A stretch of 64,000 nt of DNA from Gracilaria gracilis (GCA_030374805.1 JARGSG010000006.1:558001-622000), one strand, 5' to 3'. Numbered from the stretch's first letter, positions 1-12,132 are shown. Made by a program: numbers and translations. Notes: generated by a model from the sequence alone, not told the origin.

Positions 1-1188
1 TACCGCAAGTCTGCGTGCTTCGGGGCAAACCGCAAGTCTGCGTGATTCAACCCGTACTGACGGTGGTTCTGACGAGCTCGTCGTGGCTTTCCCACGTTGC
101 GTTGCGAGTGGTGCAGTGCCACGCGCGCCCTCCGTGCTTGCACGTGACTTCACTGACCTGTGGACGTGGGACGCCGTGGGGCGATCCGCCTCCCTGGACA
201 GGGTGTTCTTTCCGGCGCGTGCCAAGTGGCCGCGTCGTGGCGATCCGTTCCCAACGGTTACTTCCGTTGACTCCGGGCTCCTGTTGGGACTTCAAGCAGT
301 GCTGGGTGCAGCGCGAGCCGCACCCATTACTTGGGGAATTTCCGCCTCGAATGGCGTGTCCTCGCCGTCCATGATGCGACCAGCAACCCGGGTGACCGGT
401 TTCCGTCTGGCAACGATGCCAGGGTCTACCGAGACACTCGGAACTTCCGCAACCGTGCGTGGCCTTGCGGTGTCTATTGTGCACTACAAAAAGGACGCAA
501 TATGTCGGCGGTTTAACTTCAGAAGACATCAAACAACACAGAAAGCCGATCGAAACGATAGTCAAAAAGAAGAAGTGATATTCGAGTACAATAAACAAAG
601 CTATAGAGCATTCAAAATCGAGGTTCGACGCCCGAATCGCAACATTTTCACAAAGTATTTCGGCGTAATTTCAAAAAGAAGGACGTCGAATGTTTGAAGC
701 AAAATCTTTGTAATGTATAATGTTTCCTATCAAATAAATGGTTATTTTTTCGAATCCTGGGAGAGAGCGGCAGCTGAGATTACGGCTTCTATTTGTTTTT
801 CAGCCAGGCACTGTTTTGTACAAAGAACGATATATGTTGAAGGGAAAAGAAACTCTAAACGTTTTGGCTATTCCTCTCTACCATTACCTCTCATACTAAT
901 CTAGAGCATGCCTTATACTTTTGTACTAAGATTGTACCTGTGACATTATGGATAAAGCCATCCGCAAGATTGGAGAATCCAGACAAAGCCCAGTTCGAAA
1001 GTAGAATGCAGTCCATATTTGAATTGAGAATGGCCCATCACCGAATCTGGCTGTGACCCCTTAATCTTTCATACTAGTTACCTACTTTATTAGCGTCATT
1101 TTGAACCACACAAAACCACAAACCACAATGCCTCTAGAGAGTAGAATGAATTTGTCCTATCCAAAACCCTACTGCAAATCTAGACGCA
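1..1188. other. Unassigned left edge
   Basis: About the first 500 bases are GC-rich and open in several frames at once, which GC-rich DNA does by chance; no protein family is recognised. A 16-base unit (accgcaagtctgcgtg) occurs twice in the first 45 bases. From about 500 onward the sequence becomes AT-rich and looks non-coding. The GC-rich part could be the end of an element that lies outside the window. Confidence 0.3.
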
Positions 1189-1195
1189 TATAAAG
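1189..1195 (+). promoter_or_regulatory. TATA box before a short ORF
   Basis: A TATAAAG motif lies about 90 bases before the ATG at 1283, a spacing that suits a core promoter with a short 5' leader. No experimental support is visible. Confidence 0.4.
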
Positions 1196-1282
1196 GGCCA
1201 TCAGAGCTCTGTACTTTTTTGTTGCTTCGATCAGCACGGCATTCTTCTCCAATTCTTTGTTCAAGGCCCAAACTTCATCGGT

Positions 1283-1535
1283 ATGCCAAAGCTTTTCAAG
1301 GATTCATCGGCGATGAAACTGCTCCGCCAGGAATTTGAAAAAGAAGAACTCACTTGTAGCGAAAAACCCAAACAAGTTTGGGAGTCCGAACCAATTTTTC
1401 AACAGCATAAGCTCAGTACATTTCGAGCACAGTACTATCAGCTTCGCAAAAATTCTGATCAGCGCAAAAGCAAGATGGCACCATTTTTCACGTTGCCTGC
1501 CTGCACTATACTAACATTCGAGGTGTATGCAGAAC
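1283..1535 (+). pseudogene. Unknown ORF interrupted by Gypsy-1
   Basis: A frame begins with ATG after a TATA box and runs into the left LTR of Gypsy-1 at 1536. On the far side of the insertion (from 24633) the same reading phase stays open for about 29 codons and stops at 24722-24724, so the retroelement appears to have landed inside a small gene of roughly 115 codons. The product is basic and charged, with a spaced pattern of S-A-x-x-LL near its start and FR-x-x-YY-x-LR further on; no family was recognised. The five bases beside each LTR (AGAAC at 1531-1535, AAAAC at 24628-24632) match at four of five positions. Confidence 0.4.
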
Positions 1536-2043
1536 TGTCGTACAAATACCGATAAGGTGTGGGGTCCGCCTGGTAGAGGAAGCGCGCGAGGGCTCAACCT
1601 AAAGGGGGAAAACACACAACCAATATGGTAGTAGGGCACCTGAAACCTGCAGGGGCAAACGGCGGGGCAACTAGTCTAGACCGTGTAGGTGTATGGTAGT
1701 AGACGTCGACGCGCGGTAAAACCTGAATAGTAATAGAGTAGCAAGTGACCAAGATGGTATGGTTACTGCCCTAGTGGTGCCTGACTTTACAATACCCAAG
1801 GGGGAAGGCGAGGTGCACCGCAATATATACAAGGTGCACCGACGCCGATCTCCCATGTGGGCATGACGTCATCGGCTGCACCCATGACCTACTGTCATGG
1901 ACCAGCAATGCTAAGCTATCCTAAACTATAAACTAGAAATTAGAAATTATAAAAGGCAAAATACCAATTGGGTGCAGTGCAGCCAGCAAGGCGCACCAGT
2001 AGGCCCACGTGGCACCAACCCATTGAGGTGTCATTGTACTACA
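1536..2043 (-). repeat. Gypsy-1 3' LTR
   Basis: This 508-bp direct repeat matches 24120-24627. It starts TGTCG and ends CTACA, giving the usual TG...CA ends. On the plus strand a TTATAAAAGG motif lies at about 1947-1956, and on the minus strand a TATATA stretch lies near 1820-1830, so the LTR has TATA-like signals facing both ways. Confidence 0.93.
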
Positions 2044-2059
2044 GACCCCCTTCCTACCC
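2044..2059 (-). other. Gypsy-1 polypurine tract
   Basis: On the minus strand this reads GGGTAGGAAGGGGGTC and touches the inner edge of the 3' LTR, the standard place for the plus-strand primer of reverse transcription. Confidence 0.8.
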
Positions 2060-2634
2060 TGAGCCAAGCCCTCTGGGCTCCTAGATCCTTTCACCAAGTC
2101 GGTTGCATCGTCGTACCCCCTTGGTCAACGGCGCAGTCCTCGTGCCATTTCGCACCGTGCGTCGTGTTCGCTCTGCGATACGGAGCGTGCCTGTTCACCA
2201 TTTGGTTCATCACCGTCAGCGGCTTTTCCTTCCCCATTCGTGGTTTCGGGCGCGACGCGCGCCCGTTGTGCGCCTTCGAGGTTCGACTACCAGCCCGCGT
2301 CTGCATACACCTTAACGGATTCAGGGCTTCGATCGCCTATTTTGCGTCGTCGCATCCATTGAGGTGCGCGGCGCAGCTTTGCGATCCTGTGCGGACTGTA
2401 CCGTGCAGGATTTTGGCGCCGCTTGGTTGCGGTTTGTCGCACTGTACATTTCAGGTTCCGTCTCCGTCCCTTCGAGGCACCGCCGATGACTCCCTCGAGG
2501 TTGTTCCACCGTTCTCCCTTCTGGTTACCTTCGTACCCCTCTGCGGTTTGTCTACGCGGGCTCCCGCCACCGTGGCTTCTCGTCCGACTGACAAGGTTGA
2601 ATCCGTTTATGGTGACCCCCGATCTCTGAACCAC

Positions 2635-4599
2635 ATGAGTAGCCCTGGTACCAGCGTGCGGGCTCGCACCCGTAGCGGTACACGGCAATTGTCAGTTCCC
2701 GATGTTGGTCAATCGGAAGAGGTAACCCGAATGGACGGCGCGCCACCGGCGACCAATGCCGATCCCTTAATGGTTGAACCAGCATGGGGCCCCGAACGGG
2801 TGGAAGTTTTGAGCATCAGCTCTAGTGACTCACCCATTGTGGATAAAAAGCCAATTCGGTTCACCCCTGCGGTCGAGTGCTCGCCGTCTCAACCACTCCC
2901 TCGTGGTACTCATCACACCATGTCCGGTGCCGGTCCTTCGCGCGGCCGCGGAAGCGGCATTGCCAAGTCTGGTTCTCGGGGTGCTGCTTTGTACCATTCC
3001 CGCATCCAAACTGGTTTCCGGAGCCAGTCGGTTCAGTCTCCCTCACATCAACCTCAAAGGATTCACGAAGAGATCCGGGACCCGTATGGTCCGGAGCCCG
3101 AGATTCCTCGTGGAATTTCCTATTATGGTTTGGAGACATTCACCACGGCCGACTGGAACGTTTCCCAACATGGTACCTTCGGGGTTGATCCAAGAATGGT
3201 TTCGCAAGCGACGCTGTACCGTCGGAACTGGCCAGTGGCGCCGGGGAACAAATCGCTTCCCGGCGTCTTGCGACGTCCGACTCTGGATACCTACTTGGGT
3301 TTGTTTCGTTGGGATTGCGAGAGTCTCCGCTCCGTCCCGCAAACGCTCCACCGTCGGGATAAAGAATCTCAACCTCGTCAGGGTCGGCTGGAGTGCTATG
3401 ATAGTCGCCAGCGACACACACCAATGGGGTATTTCAGTCACTCGCTTTATCCCAGCGATCTGCCGTACGTTCGTATTGAACCGGAGCTCCATCACTACCG
3501 ACGTCTGGTTGTGAAGATTTGTCAGTACGACTCCCTTCCGCAGCAGTACCTTCCGGCTTTTCCACATTTGGTTTGCTTCGATAGGCCTTACAATACCATC
3601 CATTGGGCTAACCGTCGTAGGTGGGGGGTGGATGCTGCCACCGAGGCTCGCATTCGAACCCAGTCCAGCTTCAACCGCGTCATGCATGGGTTCCATAATG
3701 TGGAGTTTTTCTCACAACCTAATAAGGGAAGAACCTCTCGGTATGTGGCCCGACCTGAGTGGTGGAATGCCTATGAGGTTCCGATGTCGCTTAGCGTCCC
3801 AACTCCACCGGTATTGGCCTATTTCGGGAGCTACATCACCCGTAACCACGATCGTTATTACCTCATTTGGGCGATTGCCCTCGCGGAGTGGGCCGCACTG
3901 GTGGCCGTCCTGGCTCTGCAGGCCGCCCGTGATAGTATTGACTGGGACTACCGTTCTCGTGAAGCCGATATTTACCGTGACGGTGTTCAGCCTCCTGGTC
4001 GTATGTTCTTCATTCCCCCGAGGGTCATTCGCGACATCCGACAGTTCGGACTCGGAACCATTGTGGCAGGTACGGATTACTCCATTGAGCAACTGGAGTC
4101 GTTGCTTACCCAAGTGGAGAGTTTCCTGTGGGGACCCAAGCAGGGGTCGGAAGTTTTCGATCCCGTGTCCTGGAAGGTCGTGTCCCGCGCTGAGCAACGC
4201 TACCCCGGGGCGCCTACCGATCAGGGACCGCCAGGGAGTGCGGAACCCTTCCCAACCGTGGTGGAATCGCAAGCGGCTACCCTTGTCGTCACTTCAGCAC
4301 CTACTCTCGTTCCGGAGGGACGCAACACGCCTGCCCATACTGGTGTAACTCCTCTTCTTCCCAGTACCACAAGGGTTGATGGGCCTCCGCGGGCTATCCT
4401 CGGAGGTGTCACGGCTGCGGCTGCGGCGCCTGTCCCCTCTCAGGTGGACTCCCAGGCCATTTCAGGTTTAATGGCTTGGGTCCGCCAAGCCTGCGTGGTG
4501 AACTTCCAGCGGGTGGGTCCTACCTCTGTGGTCGATGCTCTTACCCTTCTGGAAAGCATCCTGCCTCGTCATGCACAGTACATGCGATCTTTTTCCTAA
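2635..4599 (+). CDS. Gypsy-1 extra ORF on the opposite strand
   Basis: A 654-codon frame lies on the plus strand, opposite to gag-pol, between the end of pol and the 3' LTR. The frame is open from 1972, inside the LTR; 2635 is its first ATG. The N-terminal third is rich in Ser, Pro and Arg. The middle is rich in Trp, Tyr and Arg. A conserved block near residues 380-470 reads W-N-A-x-EVP, then PP-V-L-A-Y-x-GSY, then FIPPRVIRDIR. The same block is found in the Gypsy-2 frame at 13466-14401. No known family (not an envelope or a nuclease) was recognised. Extra antisense frames in this place are known in a few plant gypsy elements such as Grande. Confidence 0.7.
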   Translation: MSSPGTSVRARTRSGTRQLSVPDVGQSEEVTRMDGAPPATNADPLMVEPAWGPERVEVLSISSSDSPIVDKKPIRFTPAVECSPSQPLPRGTHHTMSGAGPSRGRGSGIAKSGSRGAALYHSRIQTGFRSQSVQSPSHQPQRIHEEIRDPYGPEPEIPRGISYYGLETFTTADWNVSQHGTFGVDPRMVSQATLYRRNWPVAPGNKSLPGVLRRPTLDTYLGLFRWDCESLRSVPQTLHRRDKESQPRQGRLECYDSRQRHTPMGYFSHSLYPSDLPYVRIEPELHHYRRLVVKICQYDSLPQQYLPAFPHLVCFDRPYNTIHWANRRRWGVDAATEARIRTQSSFNRVMHGFHNVEFFSQPNKGRTSRYVARPEWWNAYEVPMSLSVPTPPVLAYFGSYITRNHDRYYLIWAIALAEWAALVAVLALQAARDSIDWDYRSREADIYRDGVQPPGRMFFIPPRVIRDIRQFGLGTIVAGTDYSIEQLESLLTQVESFLWGPKQGSEVFDPVSWKVVSRAEQRYPGAPTDQGPPGSAEPFPTVVESQAATLVVTSAPTLVPEGRNTPAHTGVTPLLPSTTRVDGPPRAILGGVTAAAAAPVPSQVDSQAISGLMAWVRQACVVNFQRVGPTSVVDALTLLESILPRHAQYMRSFS

Positions 4600-4641
4600 A
4601 TTGGTGAGTTCCGGAACCGGTTCCAGGTCGAGCTCTACCAG

Positions 4642-5019
4642 ATGGATACCAACCAGGTGGCAGGCCAAGCGACGGCCATGGGTTCGACGCCTACAAACCC
4701 TTTGGAGGATCCCCTATTTGGAGCTAGCCTGAACTCCGGCCTTCTAGCCGCTCCGCAGGCTCCTCTCCACATCGAGTCGTCGGTACCTCCGTCGGTTGCG
4801 CAGGCGAACGCGCCACCTCCGATGGGTCCAGACGTAATGCCAGGCGTCAGCGTGCCTACTAGTACCTTCGTGGGTCATGGTAGCGCGCCTAGCCAGGCTC
4901 CACGCCAAGCTCATCTCTTCCAGCCTTGGCCGGGAGCCCATAAAAACACCACTCTGGGTCGGAAATCCTCAGCTGGAGGCTCCTCGGGGCCTCACTTTGC
5001 CACTCACCCATCAGGTTGA
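4642..5019 (+). CDS. Small Pro/Ala-rich ORF in Gypsy-1
   Basis: A 125-codon ATG frame directly follows the opposite-strand ORF. It is rich in Pro, Ala, Ser and Gly and has no recognisable domain. It could be an independent small frame or part of the same opposite-strand gene region; the composition is biased enough that chance openness is also possible. Confidence 0.3.
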   Translation: MDTNQVAGQATAMGSTPTNPLEDPLFGASLNSGLLAAPQAPLHIESSVPPSVAQANAPPPMGPDVMPGVSVPTSTFVGHGSAPSQAPRQAHLFQPWPGAHKNTTLGRKSSAGGSSGPHFATHPSG

Positions 5020-6008
5020 TTGTCGTATCCACTTGGGTTTGTGCTTGAGCCACGTTGCTTCTGCATCCCTATTGGTGTTACTCTTCAAGTAAAGTTAAAA
5101 GTTATGCGTTTCCCTGTTAGGTTCCGGTTTCCGTTGAGGTGCAGTGCGTAGCGAGGGAGGAAGCTCGAAAACAGCTCCCCCCCTTCCTTAGCTCTGCGCA
5201 TCTCCAACTAGGTTTTGAAACTCTCCTCCCCCCTCCTTAGACAAGCGTACCACGATAAGTGGAGGGTAATTCCTTGTAGGTAAGTTCCAGGAGGTAAGCT
5301 GAGCCATTTTGGTGCTCGTAGTATGGTTCACCACGTTGGTACTCCGATGCGCCTTCGTACGGCGCAGCGAGCGGTTTCGCCTTCCCATAAGGTCAGATGT
5401 TGTGCCACGCGCTTGCGCGCAGTGGCCAGCAATGTACCTAGATGGTTCTGCATGGTCTCTCACTATTCATGGGCGCACGTGCGGTGTTTCACCCTAATGG
5501 TTACTTGCAAGGCGAATCAAAATATTTGACCGGAAAATTACCGCTCCATATGGTAGTGAAAACGCAGAAAACCCTTTTGGTCTGTATCTCGAGAACCAAG
5601 CGGTTTCAGAGGCTGGGTATGGCCGATTCGGGAGCGCGGCACGGTCAAAATACTTAGATTTTTTGACCATGCCGTTGCTCGCTACCTACACACAATAGTG
5701 TAAACCGAATCGGTTACTCTACACGGCGCGCCAAGAGCAGCGCGCGTATGCCTCGTCAAATAAAAAGATACAATTTTTTGAATGTTTCCACAGTGCGGGT
5801 TCGCGCGCGTGCCGCGCACGTGCATGGCGCGTGTGCAACGGCGCGCGTACAACGGTGCGTCCGTCTTTAGCGCTACCGCTCCTTGGACGTACCCTCGCGG
5901 AAGGCTTCCTTCTGGTTGTAACCTCCCGGTAAGCGTCCGAACCGACTTTGGTGCCCCTCATTACAATGCTTTTCCCCCTTCCTTAGGGGACTGCATTACC
6001 TCTAGGGT
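5020..6008. other. Gypsy-1 spacer with purine tracts
   Basis: This stretch between the opposite-strand ORF and the chromodomain has no convincing frame. Three pyrimidine tracts on the plus strand (5175-5191, 5221-5240, 5971-5985) resemble the polypurine tract beside the LTR when read in the element's sense direction, each ending in CTAAGG or close to it. Confidence 0.6.
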
Positions 6009-6488
6009 TTACCCATCATTCGGCATGTCCTCTCCCTTGCGGTTCCAGTGGCTCACCCGGAAGTGGTGTGGTATGGCTGAGGGCGGCTCGGCGGTATCAC
6101 CGTCAGCGCCCCAGCCATACCAGCGTACTGTGTACTTTAGACCTTCTTGGGTACGGCGGTGACCTACAAGGCGTTCTACTGGGAACTCATTAGAGACCTG
6201 AGATGGTATCCTTTCACCACTTTGGTTTAGATGAGCATCGGTACCACTAGGGGTAGGTGTCTCCTCTGAAGGAGCAACCGTACTCCCCGCAGGTGGTACG
6301 TAGTCTGGGTCGTCACCCTGTGCGTGATCATTAACCTCGATGGGGGTCCCGTCTTCCTGGGGCTGAGTCCTCAGGGCAACCGCTTGTGGGTCACGCACGG
6401 ATTCTCCGCGTTTCTTCCTGGAGTGAACCGTTCGAGGTGCAACCGTAATTCGGTCAATAGAGATCGTCTCTACACCATCTTGGTTCAC
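6009..6488 (-). pseudogene. Gypsy-1 pol C-terminal chromodomain
   Basis: The last ~55 residues form a chromodomain: FPVERLVGHR, then YTVRWYGWG, then an acidic-to-aromatic tail ending near SHWNRK. Chromodomains at the integrase C-terminus define the chromovirus branch of Ty3/gypsy and guide integration to marked chromatin. The part before it is a hydrophilic linker. It belongs to a broken element. Confidence 0.8.
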
Positions 6489-6724
6489 CGTTACCGTGTG
6501 GTCGGTTGACCGAACTACCTTGAAAGGTCCTGATCATTTCGGAAGAAGCTTAGAATTGATATTTCTATCAATAGCTTCATCATTGGCTTCATCACCCGGT
6601 CGTGGTTTAGCTGCTTTCGGAGGGTAGTCAATATGACATATTGACCCGGCGTAGCCATTACCACTTGGGTTACCTTTCGGTCGTAGTCCTCCTTGTACCG
6701 CTTCTGGGATGCTGTGAGCTTGCT

Positions 6725-7696
6725 CTAAGCATACTTAAGAGCACGTCTCAACCTCAAAAGGGTATTTCGTTTGACCTGTGACAGTGTGAGGGCTCCGGCG
6801 GCTTCTTGTCCGAATGGCTTCCTTTCAAAAACAATACCTGATGGGCGTCTTGACAGTATCAGATCCAACGGCGTAGTTTGCGTCGCTCGATGAACCTGAA
6901 GGTTATATGCGTACGTCAGAGGCTGCACGAGCTCGTCCCAACCAGTTTGGTGTTCTTTCGTATAATGTCGCAGCCTAGATACCAGTGTTCGGCTAAAGCG
7001 CTCGACTTGCCCATTCGTTTGTGGATGATAGGCAGTAGTGAAGTAGTGCTTGATACCCAAGAGGTTACAAACAGCTTCAAAGAACTTCGAAGCGAAGTTC
7101 GAACCATTGTCGGTAATTAGATAAAGCGGTGCACGATATGGGTAGATCCAGTTGTTCAAGAATGCCACCGCGAGGGTCGTAGATTTTGTGTCCTTCAAGG
7201 GTATCGCTCGCGTGAGCTTCGAGAACCTGTCGGTGATTACGATGATGTACTGATACCCCCTTGTGGTTTTTGGGAATGGGCCTAGAAGGTCTATTGCAAC
7301 GAACTCGAGAGGACCCGCTGCAGGGAATAACTTCAAGTATTTCCTGTGCTTACGGAGACCTCCACGGGTACGTACGCAAGATTCGCATTGACCTACAAAG
7401 GTATATATATCATTCGCCATATGGGGCCAGTAGTACCCTTGCCTCAAGGTGTAGTACATTCTCGTACCCCCAGGGTGTCCTGATAGCCTTGGGTAGTGGG
7501 CCAGGTACAGCACCCGAGGGCGTAGCACCTTGGGCACCACCTTGTGAAGGGAACCATCAATAGGAGCTCGCCTCACCAGGAAACCATTTCGATCGACGTC
7601 AAAGTTCGAGTCCTTCATACCTACTTGGTCCATGAGAGAGCGGCAATAAACATCGTTTGCTTGCTCTCTCAGGAATTCGTCACGGGTAATCGGCAT
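6725..7696 (-). pseudogene. Gypsy-1 integrase
   Basis: The N-terminal zinc-binding HHCC region is visible (HYPRLSGHPGG ... CESC). The catalytic core follows with VAIDLLGPF, LITDNGSNF and HPQTNGQVERF, the D,D,E signature of retroviral-type integrases. Typical of Ty3/gypsy. Confidence 0.88.
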
Positions 7697-7747
7697 GACG
7701 TCCGTTTCCTCGAGGGCGAGTATTTCCCGAGCGATGGCATCACTAAA

Positions 7748-9520
7748 TCACGTATCCTCTTCGGGTAACGTCCAGTAACCTTCTAAGGTATCACCATCAA
7801 GGTTGGTAGAGATGGAAAAGCATGGGATATCATCCTCTACCGGCTCGGTGTCCAAACCATATGTGGTAATGCGAGACATCGCGTCTGCGACATTGTGCTT
7901 GATACCTGGACGGTACTGTACGTCATACTCGAACTCTGAAAGTCTAAACCGCAATCGGGCAAGTCTGCCTGATGCGTCGGCAAGACCCAGTATCCACCGT
8001 AGGGCATCATGGTCGGTTCGAAGCGTAAACTTATCGCCATATAGGTAGGGACGGAGCATCAATATGCTCCAGACCACTGCCAGACATTCCTTTTCGGTTG
8101 TTGTGTAGTTCTTTTCTGCAGCGTGCAGAGCACGGCTCCAGTACCCTATAGGTAGTTTGTCGCCGTTTTCTTGCTCCTGCATAAGACAACAACCAATTTG
8201 GGCGTCCGAGGCGTCGGTATCCAACGTGTATCGTAAACCAGCTTTGGGTAATGCCAAGATGGGAGGTGTCAAGAGCGCGCGTTTCAGCGCCTCGAACGCA
8301 TCCATCTCTTCATTGGTAAGACATTCAAACCTTGTAGGTTGGCCTTTCAGTAGCTTCCTGTTTAGGGGAGCCGCTATCTTGGCAAATTCCTTGATAAACC
8401 GGCGGTACACATTGCACAAACCTATAAAGGATCGGATTTCCGTTTGGGACGTGGGTGGCTTCGCCTCCTGTACGGCCCAGGTATTCCGCAGCGTCACTTT
8501 TAACCTCCCAGGGCTGATGATATGACCAAGGTATTCTACCTCTTTGGTGAAGAATTCGCACTGGCGGAGCTTCAAAGTTACTCCAGATTCCCTCAAAAGG
8601 TTCAAAACTTCCCTAACATGGTGGAAATGTTCCTCTACCCTTCTGGAATATATGATTACATCGTCGATGTATACCAGAGCGGTTCTCCACTTCACCTTCG
8701 AAAGGATTATATCTAACGCCTTCTGAAAGGTAGCCGGGGCATTTTGCAACCCAAAGGGCCTACGCGTAAAGTGGAATAACCCAGCGTGGCAAGTAAAGGT
8801 AGTTTTGTCCTTCTCTTCTTCCCTGAAAGGTACCTGCCAATAACCACAATTGGCATCGAGCGTAGTAAAGATCTTGGCGCTGCCCAACGAATCTATACAC
8901 TCGTCCATTCTAGGTATTGGGTACGAATTCCTAATGGACATACTATTCAGTCTTCTGTAGTCCGCACAGAACTGCATACGGGTATCATTCTTCTTTTTGA
9001 CGAAAACCACAGGGCTGGCCCAGTCCGCATTTGCTGGTTCTATGACACCTTCACGGAGCATTCTCTCGACCTCATTGAGCTCAACCTCGCGGGCTTTTGG
9101 ACCTGCTCGGTAAGGCTGCTGGTAAATGGGTTTCCAGCCAGGCACCATATCAATACGGTGCTCTGTAGCCTCAATTTGGCCTAAGTGGCCCGACCAAATG
9201 GGTTCAAATTCTTTTAAGAGAATGAGGATTCGGTCTCGGAGAGCCTGGTTCTCCGCACCGATCTGGACTTCCTCTCTCCAATTCCGCACTGGGTCCAGTT
9301 CCATAGTCTTTTCCTGCTCCAACCTTAAAGGGATTGGCGATCTTCTGTTCCATTTTGGTGTTTGTCGATAACGGGGGCGCATATGCAGGGTACGGCTCAT
9401 CTGTTCCTCCCCCTTCCTTAGAAGTGGCGACCTCGCCCCACCTATTAGTTGAGACCGTGAAAACCCCTTGTGGTGCCGGCATTGTGATTCCAATCGTGGT
9501 ATTATTGGGTAACTTAACAA
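7748..9520 (-). pseudogene. Gypsy-1 reverse transcriptase and RNase H
   Basis: The reverse transcriptase shows FCADYRRLN, PFGLQNAPATFQ and the YIDDVIIYS active site. The RNase H follows with LDTDASDAQIG and TDHDALRW. A connecting region carries the HHLGH-like YLGHIISPG motif. This order (RT, RNase H, integrase) is the Ty3/gypsy order. Confidence 0.9.
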
Positions 9521-10292
9521 TGTGATTGCTAAAGTTACTCAAGTACACCTTGAAGGATTGATTAGGGATGTTATCGATAATCCCGTTTGCCATCAAGGCG
9601 AGACGTCTTTTTGCCAACCTAGGATGGTTCTGTAGCATTACCAATCCTGGAGCTACGCATGAGACATTCACTACCATTTGGGTCATAGCCGGAATTGAAA
9701 CCAATTTGGTGAGTCGTATCTTGTTTGAGACCGTTTCGGTGGGTATATTGGACCTCGGCTTCTGACGCCAACCATTTTTGGTCTGCGTATTACCCAGTAT
9801 AGCGATACGACCACCTTGACGAAGAGCGACCGTTCGGGACCCTGGCAAAATTGCCTTGACATGTCTGTCAATAAAGTTGGTCCCGAGGATACAGTCTGTC
9901 GCCAGACGATCCACCACAAAGAAATTGAGCTTCACCTTCAAGGTTCCAAGTTGTATCACAGTGGTCAACATTCCTCTAAGGTGCAGTGGGCGCTGGTTAG
10001 TGCCCACCAGTGGGTTGATAGTCGGGGCAGGCCGAATGTTCCGCAAGACCGCATCGGGTATGACGCGAGCGTTTAGCACATACGGACCGGCACCGGTATT
10101 GAGTACACACGCAACGGAAACCTGTAGGTAATTGAGAAAACTTACTGAAGCATTAACTTTATAGTTATTGTACTTCATCAGACACACCACATTGGGTACA
10201 TCTGATTCTTCTTTTTTCCCCATTAAGGTTTCCCGTTCCGGTATCGACGGGCCTTCCAATTCACGGTTAGGGGTGGCCCCTGCGCTAACCAT
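9204..10292 (-). pseudogene. Gypsy-1 protease region
   Basis: A retropepsin-like core is visible around the TGAGPYVLN segment, with the later IPDAVL and DCILGTNFID blocks that mark the flap-to-second-helix part of gypsy proteases. It overlaps the start of the reverse-transcriptase frame. It is a fossil part. Confidence 0.65.
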
Positions 10293-10684
10293 TCGGTGTT
10301 TTCCTGCCCCTCCTGAGCGGGACTGTCCTTCTCCAAGATTGGTGTTTCCTCGACGAGATGAACCTGAGATGGTGATGGTTGAGCTTTTACCCTCTTTCCA
10401 GATCCATATAGGTTACGGTGGTTTTGCTGCCTGGCACTGATCAGATGTTCCGGCACCCCTGGGGGTATTTTGTCACATCTGTTCGCCAAGTGGTCTGGCG
10501 ATAAACAGAGCCAGCAGACCAATCCACCTGTCTGTGGATCACGCATTGCCATAGAAGTAGGTCGGGCAACCGCATTGGTGCCGTGGCATACGAAGATACT
10601 TGCGAACCACCCGTTGAGGTTTGTTGAGTGCTCGCCGCACTTGTTGGCGACCTTACCGAAGCTGGTGGTACTGTCGACGACCAA
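10223..10684 (-). pseudogene. Gypsy-1 gag zinc knuckle
   Basis: A retroviral-type CCHC knuckle reads CWLCLSPDHLANRC (C-x2-C-x4-H-x4-C), the RNA-binding nucleocapsid motif. It lies between gag and the protease. Confidence 0.75.
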
Positions 10685-12132
10685 TTACCAATAGAGGTGG
10701 CTCGTGACTGAGCCTGCGGCGCAGTCTAGAGATGAACCGCCATCTCTGTCGGTACGCGAATGAGCGAACCACCCTCTGAGGTAGTGCTTTCTTCTAGCTC
10801 CAATACTGACCGTTTCGGTTGTGTCCTTTGAGGTATGAGCCGCCGACGGCTTCTTTCCATGACGGAGAGTGTCGCCGAGCCCCTGAGCATAACGGGAAAG
10901 CCCGCTATAATCCACCTTACGGTTGTTTGCCAGGTAATTGCGTACCTGCGAACGGATCGCTTTGTCGAAATTGTCGGCAGAAAACGACTTCAACCTACTA
11001 GTGGTAAAAACATTACCGCATCGGGTGGCCAGATTCCAAAGGCCCAACGAGAATTCCATTTCGGTTTGGCTGGAGCGTTGGCGATATGCCTGCACCTCAG
11101 CGTAACCTTCTTGGATAACTTCATCGGTAGCGTAAGTTTCCAACATGAAATTAACCACTTCTGGGTACGTCTCTAACATCTCTGTTCCATCTTCATCAAC
11201 CGCCAGGGTGCTTCCACGAAGCCTGCCTTGCAGCAAGTGGTAAGCTTGACCTTTAAGGTAAAACTGGAATAACCCCATGGCGGCACCTTTGGAAAAACCA
11301 TTTTGGTCACATGCAATCTTGAACTTCTGTAGAGACTCAATTACCGCAATGGGATCATCACCTGTGAAGGTAGTATCACCCATCTGGAAGCTGAGCTTCT
11401 TATGGTGCTTGGTGATCTTCTGCGCAACCTCTTGGGGGGTGTAAGCAGAGAATCGGTTTCTCAACCGATATGACCTATAATCAACCGCTTTGGTGAACAG
11501 ATCGTTCAGGGGCTGACGCACCTCTAGGGTTGTATCGGTGTCCGAATCCGAGTCGGACGACTCGTACCGTTTCTTTTTACCTTTACGGTTTCTCTTTGAC
11601 GACTTCTTCGCCAACCTGTTCGGTTTCTTCTTGCGTCTACCTTTACGGTCATCATCTGACGATGAACCAGTATCGGTATCGGAGCTCGAAGATTCCGGGT
11701 CAGAGTCGTAGCCGCGATTCTTTCCCTTTTTCCTCCTCCTTTCCTTACCCTTGGGGTTTCTTCTTCGTCGCCCCTCTTCTGGGTCAGACGAATCGTCCTC
11801 AGATCCACCAGTCTTGGTGTCCTTTCGAACGTGACCTCCAATGGGTGGCAAGTACACGTCTCGAGGGCCCATCTCTATATGGCCACCTTGACCCTGCCTT
11901 AAACCTTGTAGGTACGCACTATCGGCCAGAATTGGCTTCATTGATGCAGAAGAACTGGCAGGGATCCCTTGTGGTATGCGAGGAACCATATTCACCCCAG
12001 GGGTTTTGGCTTCCGCCATTCTTTCAGAAACCCAAAGGTCTTCAACCACTCGGTAGATATGCTCCAGAGCACCCATTAAGAGGTATCTTTCAACCAATTT
12101 AGGTATGCGTTGAGAGAGCTTGTGCACGGCTC
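10685..12132 (-). pseudogene. Gypsy-1 gag, part on the left of the insertion
   Basis: This is the larger part of gag, read on the minus strand. It holds a long charged stretch (Lys/Arg/Ser/Asp repeats, about 11530-11850) followed by a capsid-like helical region with FKIACDQNGF and YLKGQAYHLL. At its upstream end it meets the Gypsy-2 LTR, and the adjoining frame resumes at 23663. Confidence 0.75.

Noticed and set aside
83-697. A 204-codon frame at the left edge
   Set aside because: It has no motif and its second half runs into AT-rich non-coding DNA; strongly overlapped by frames on both strands.
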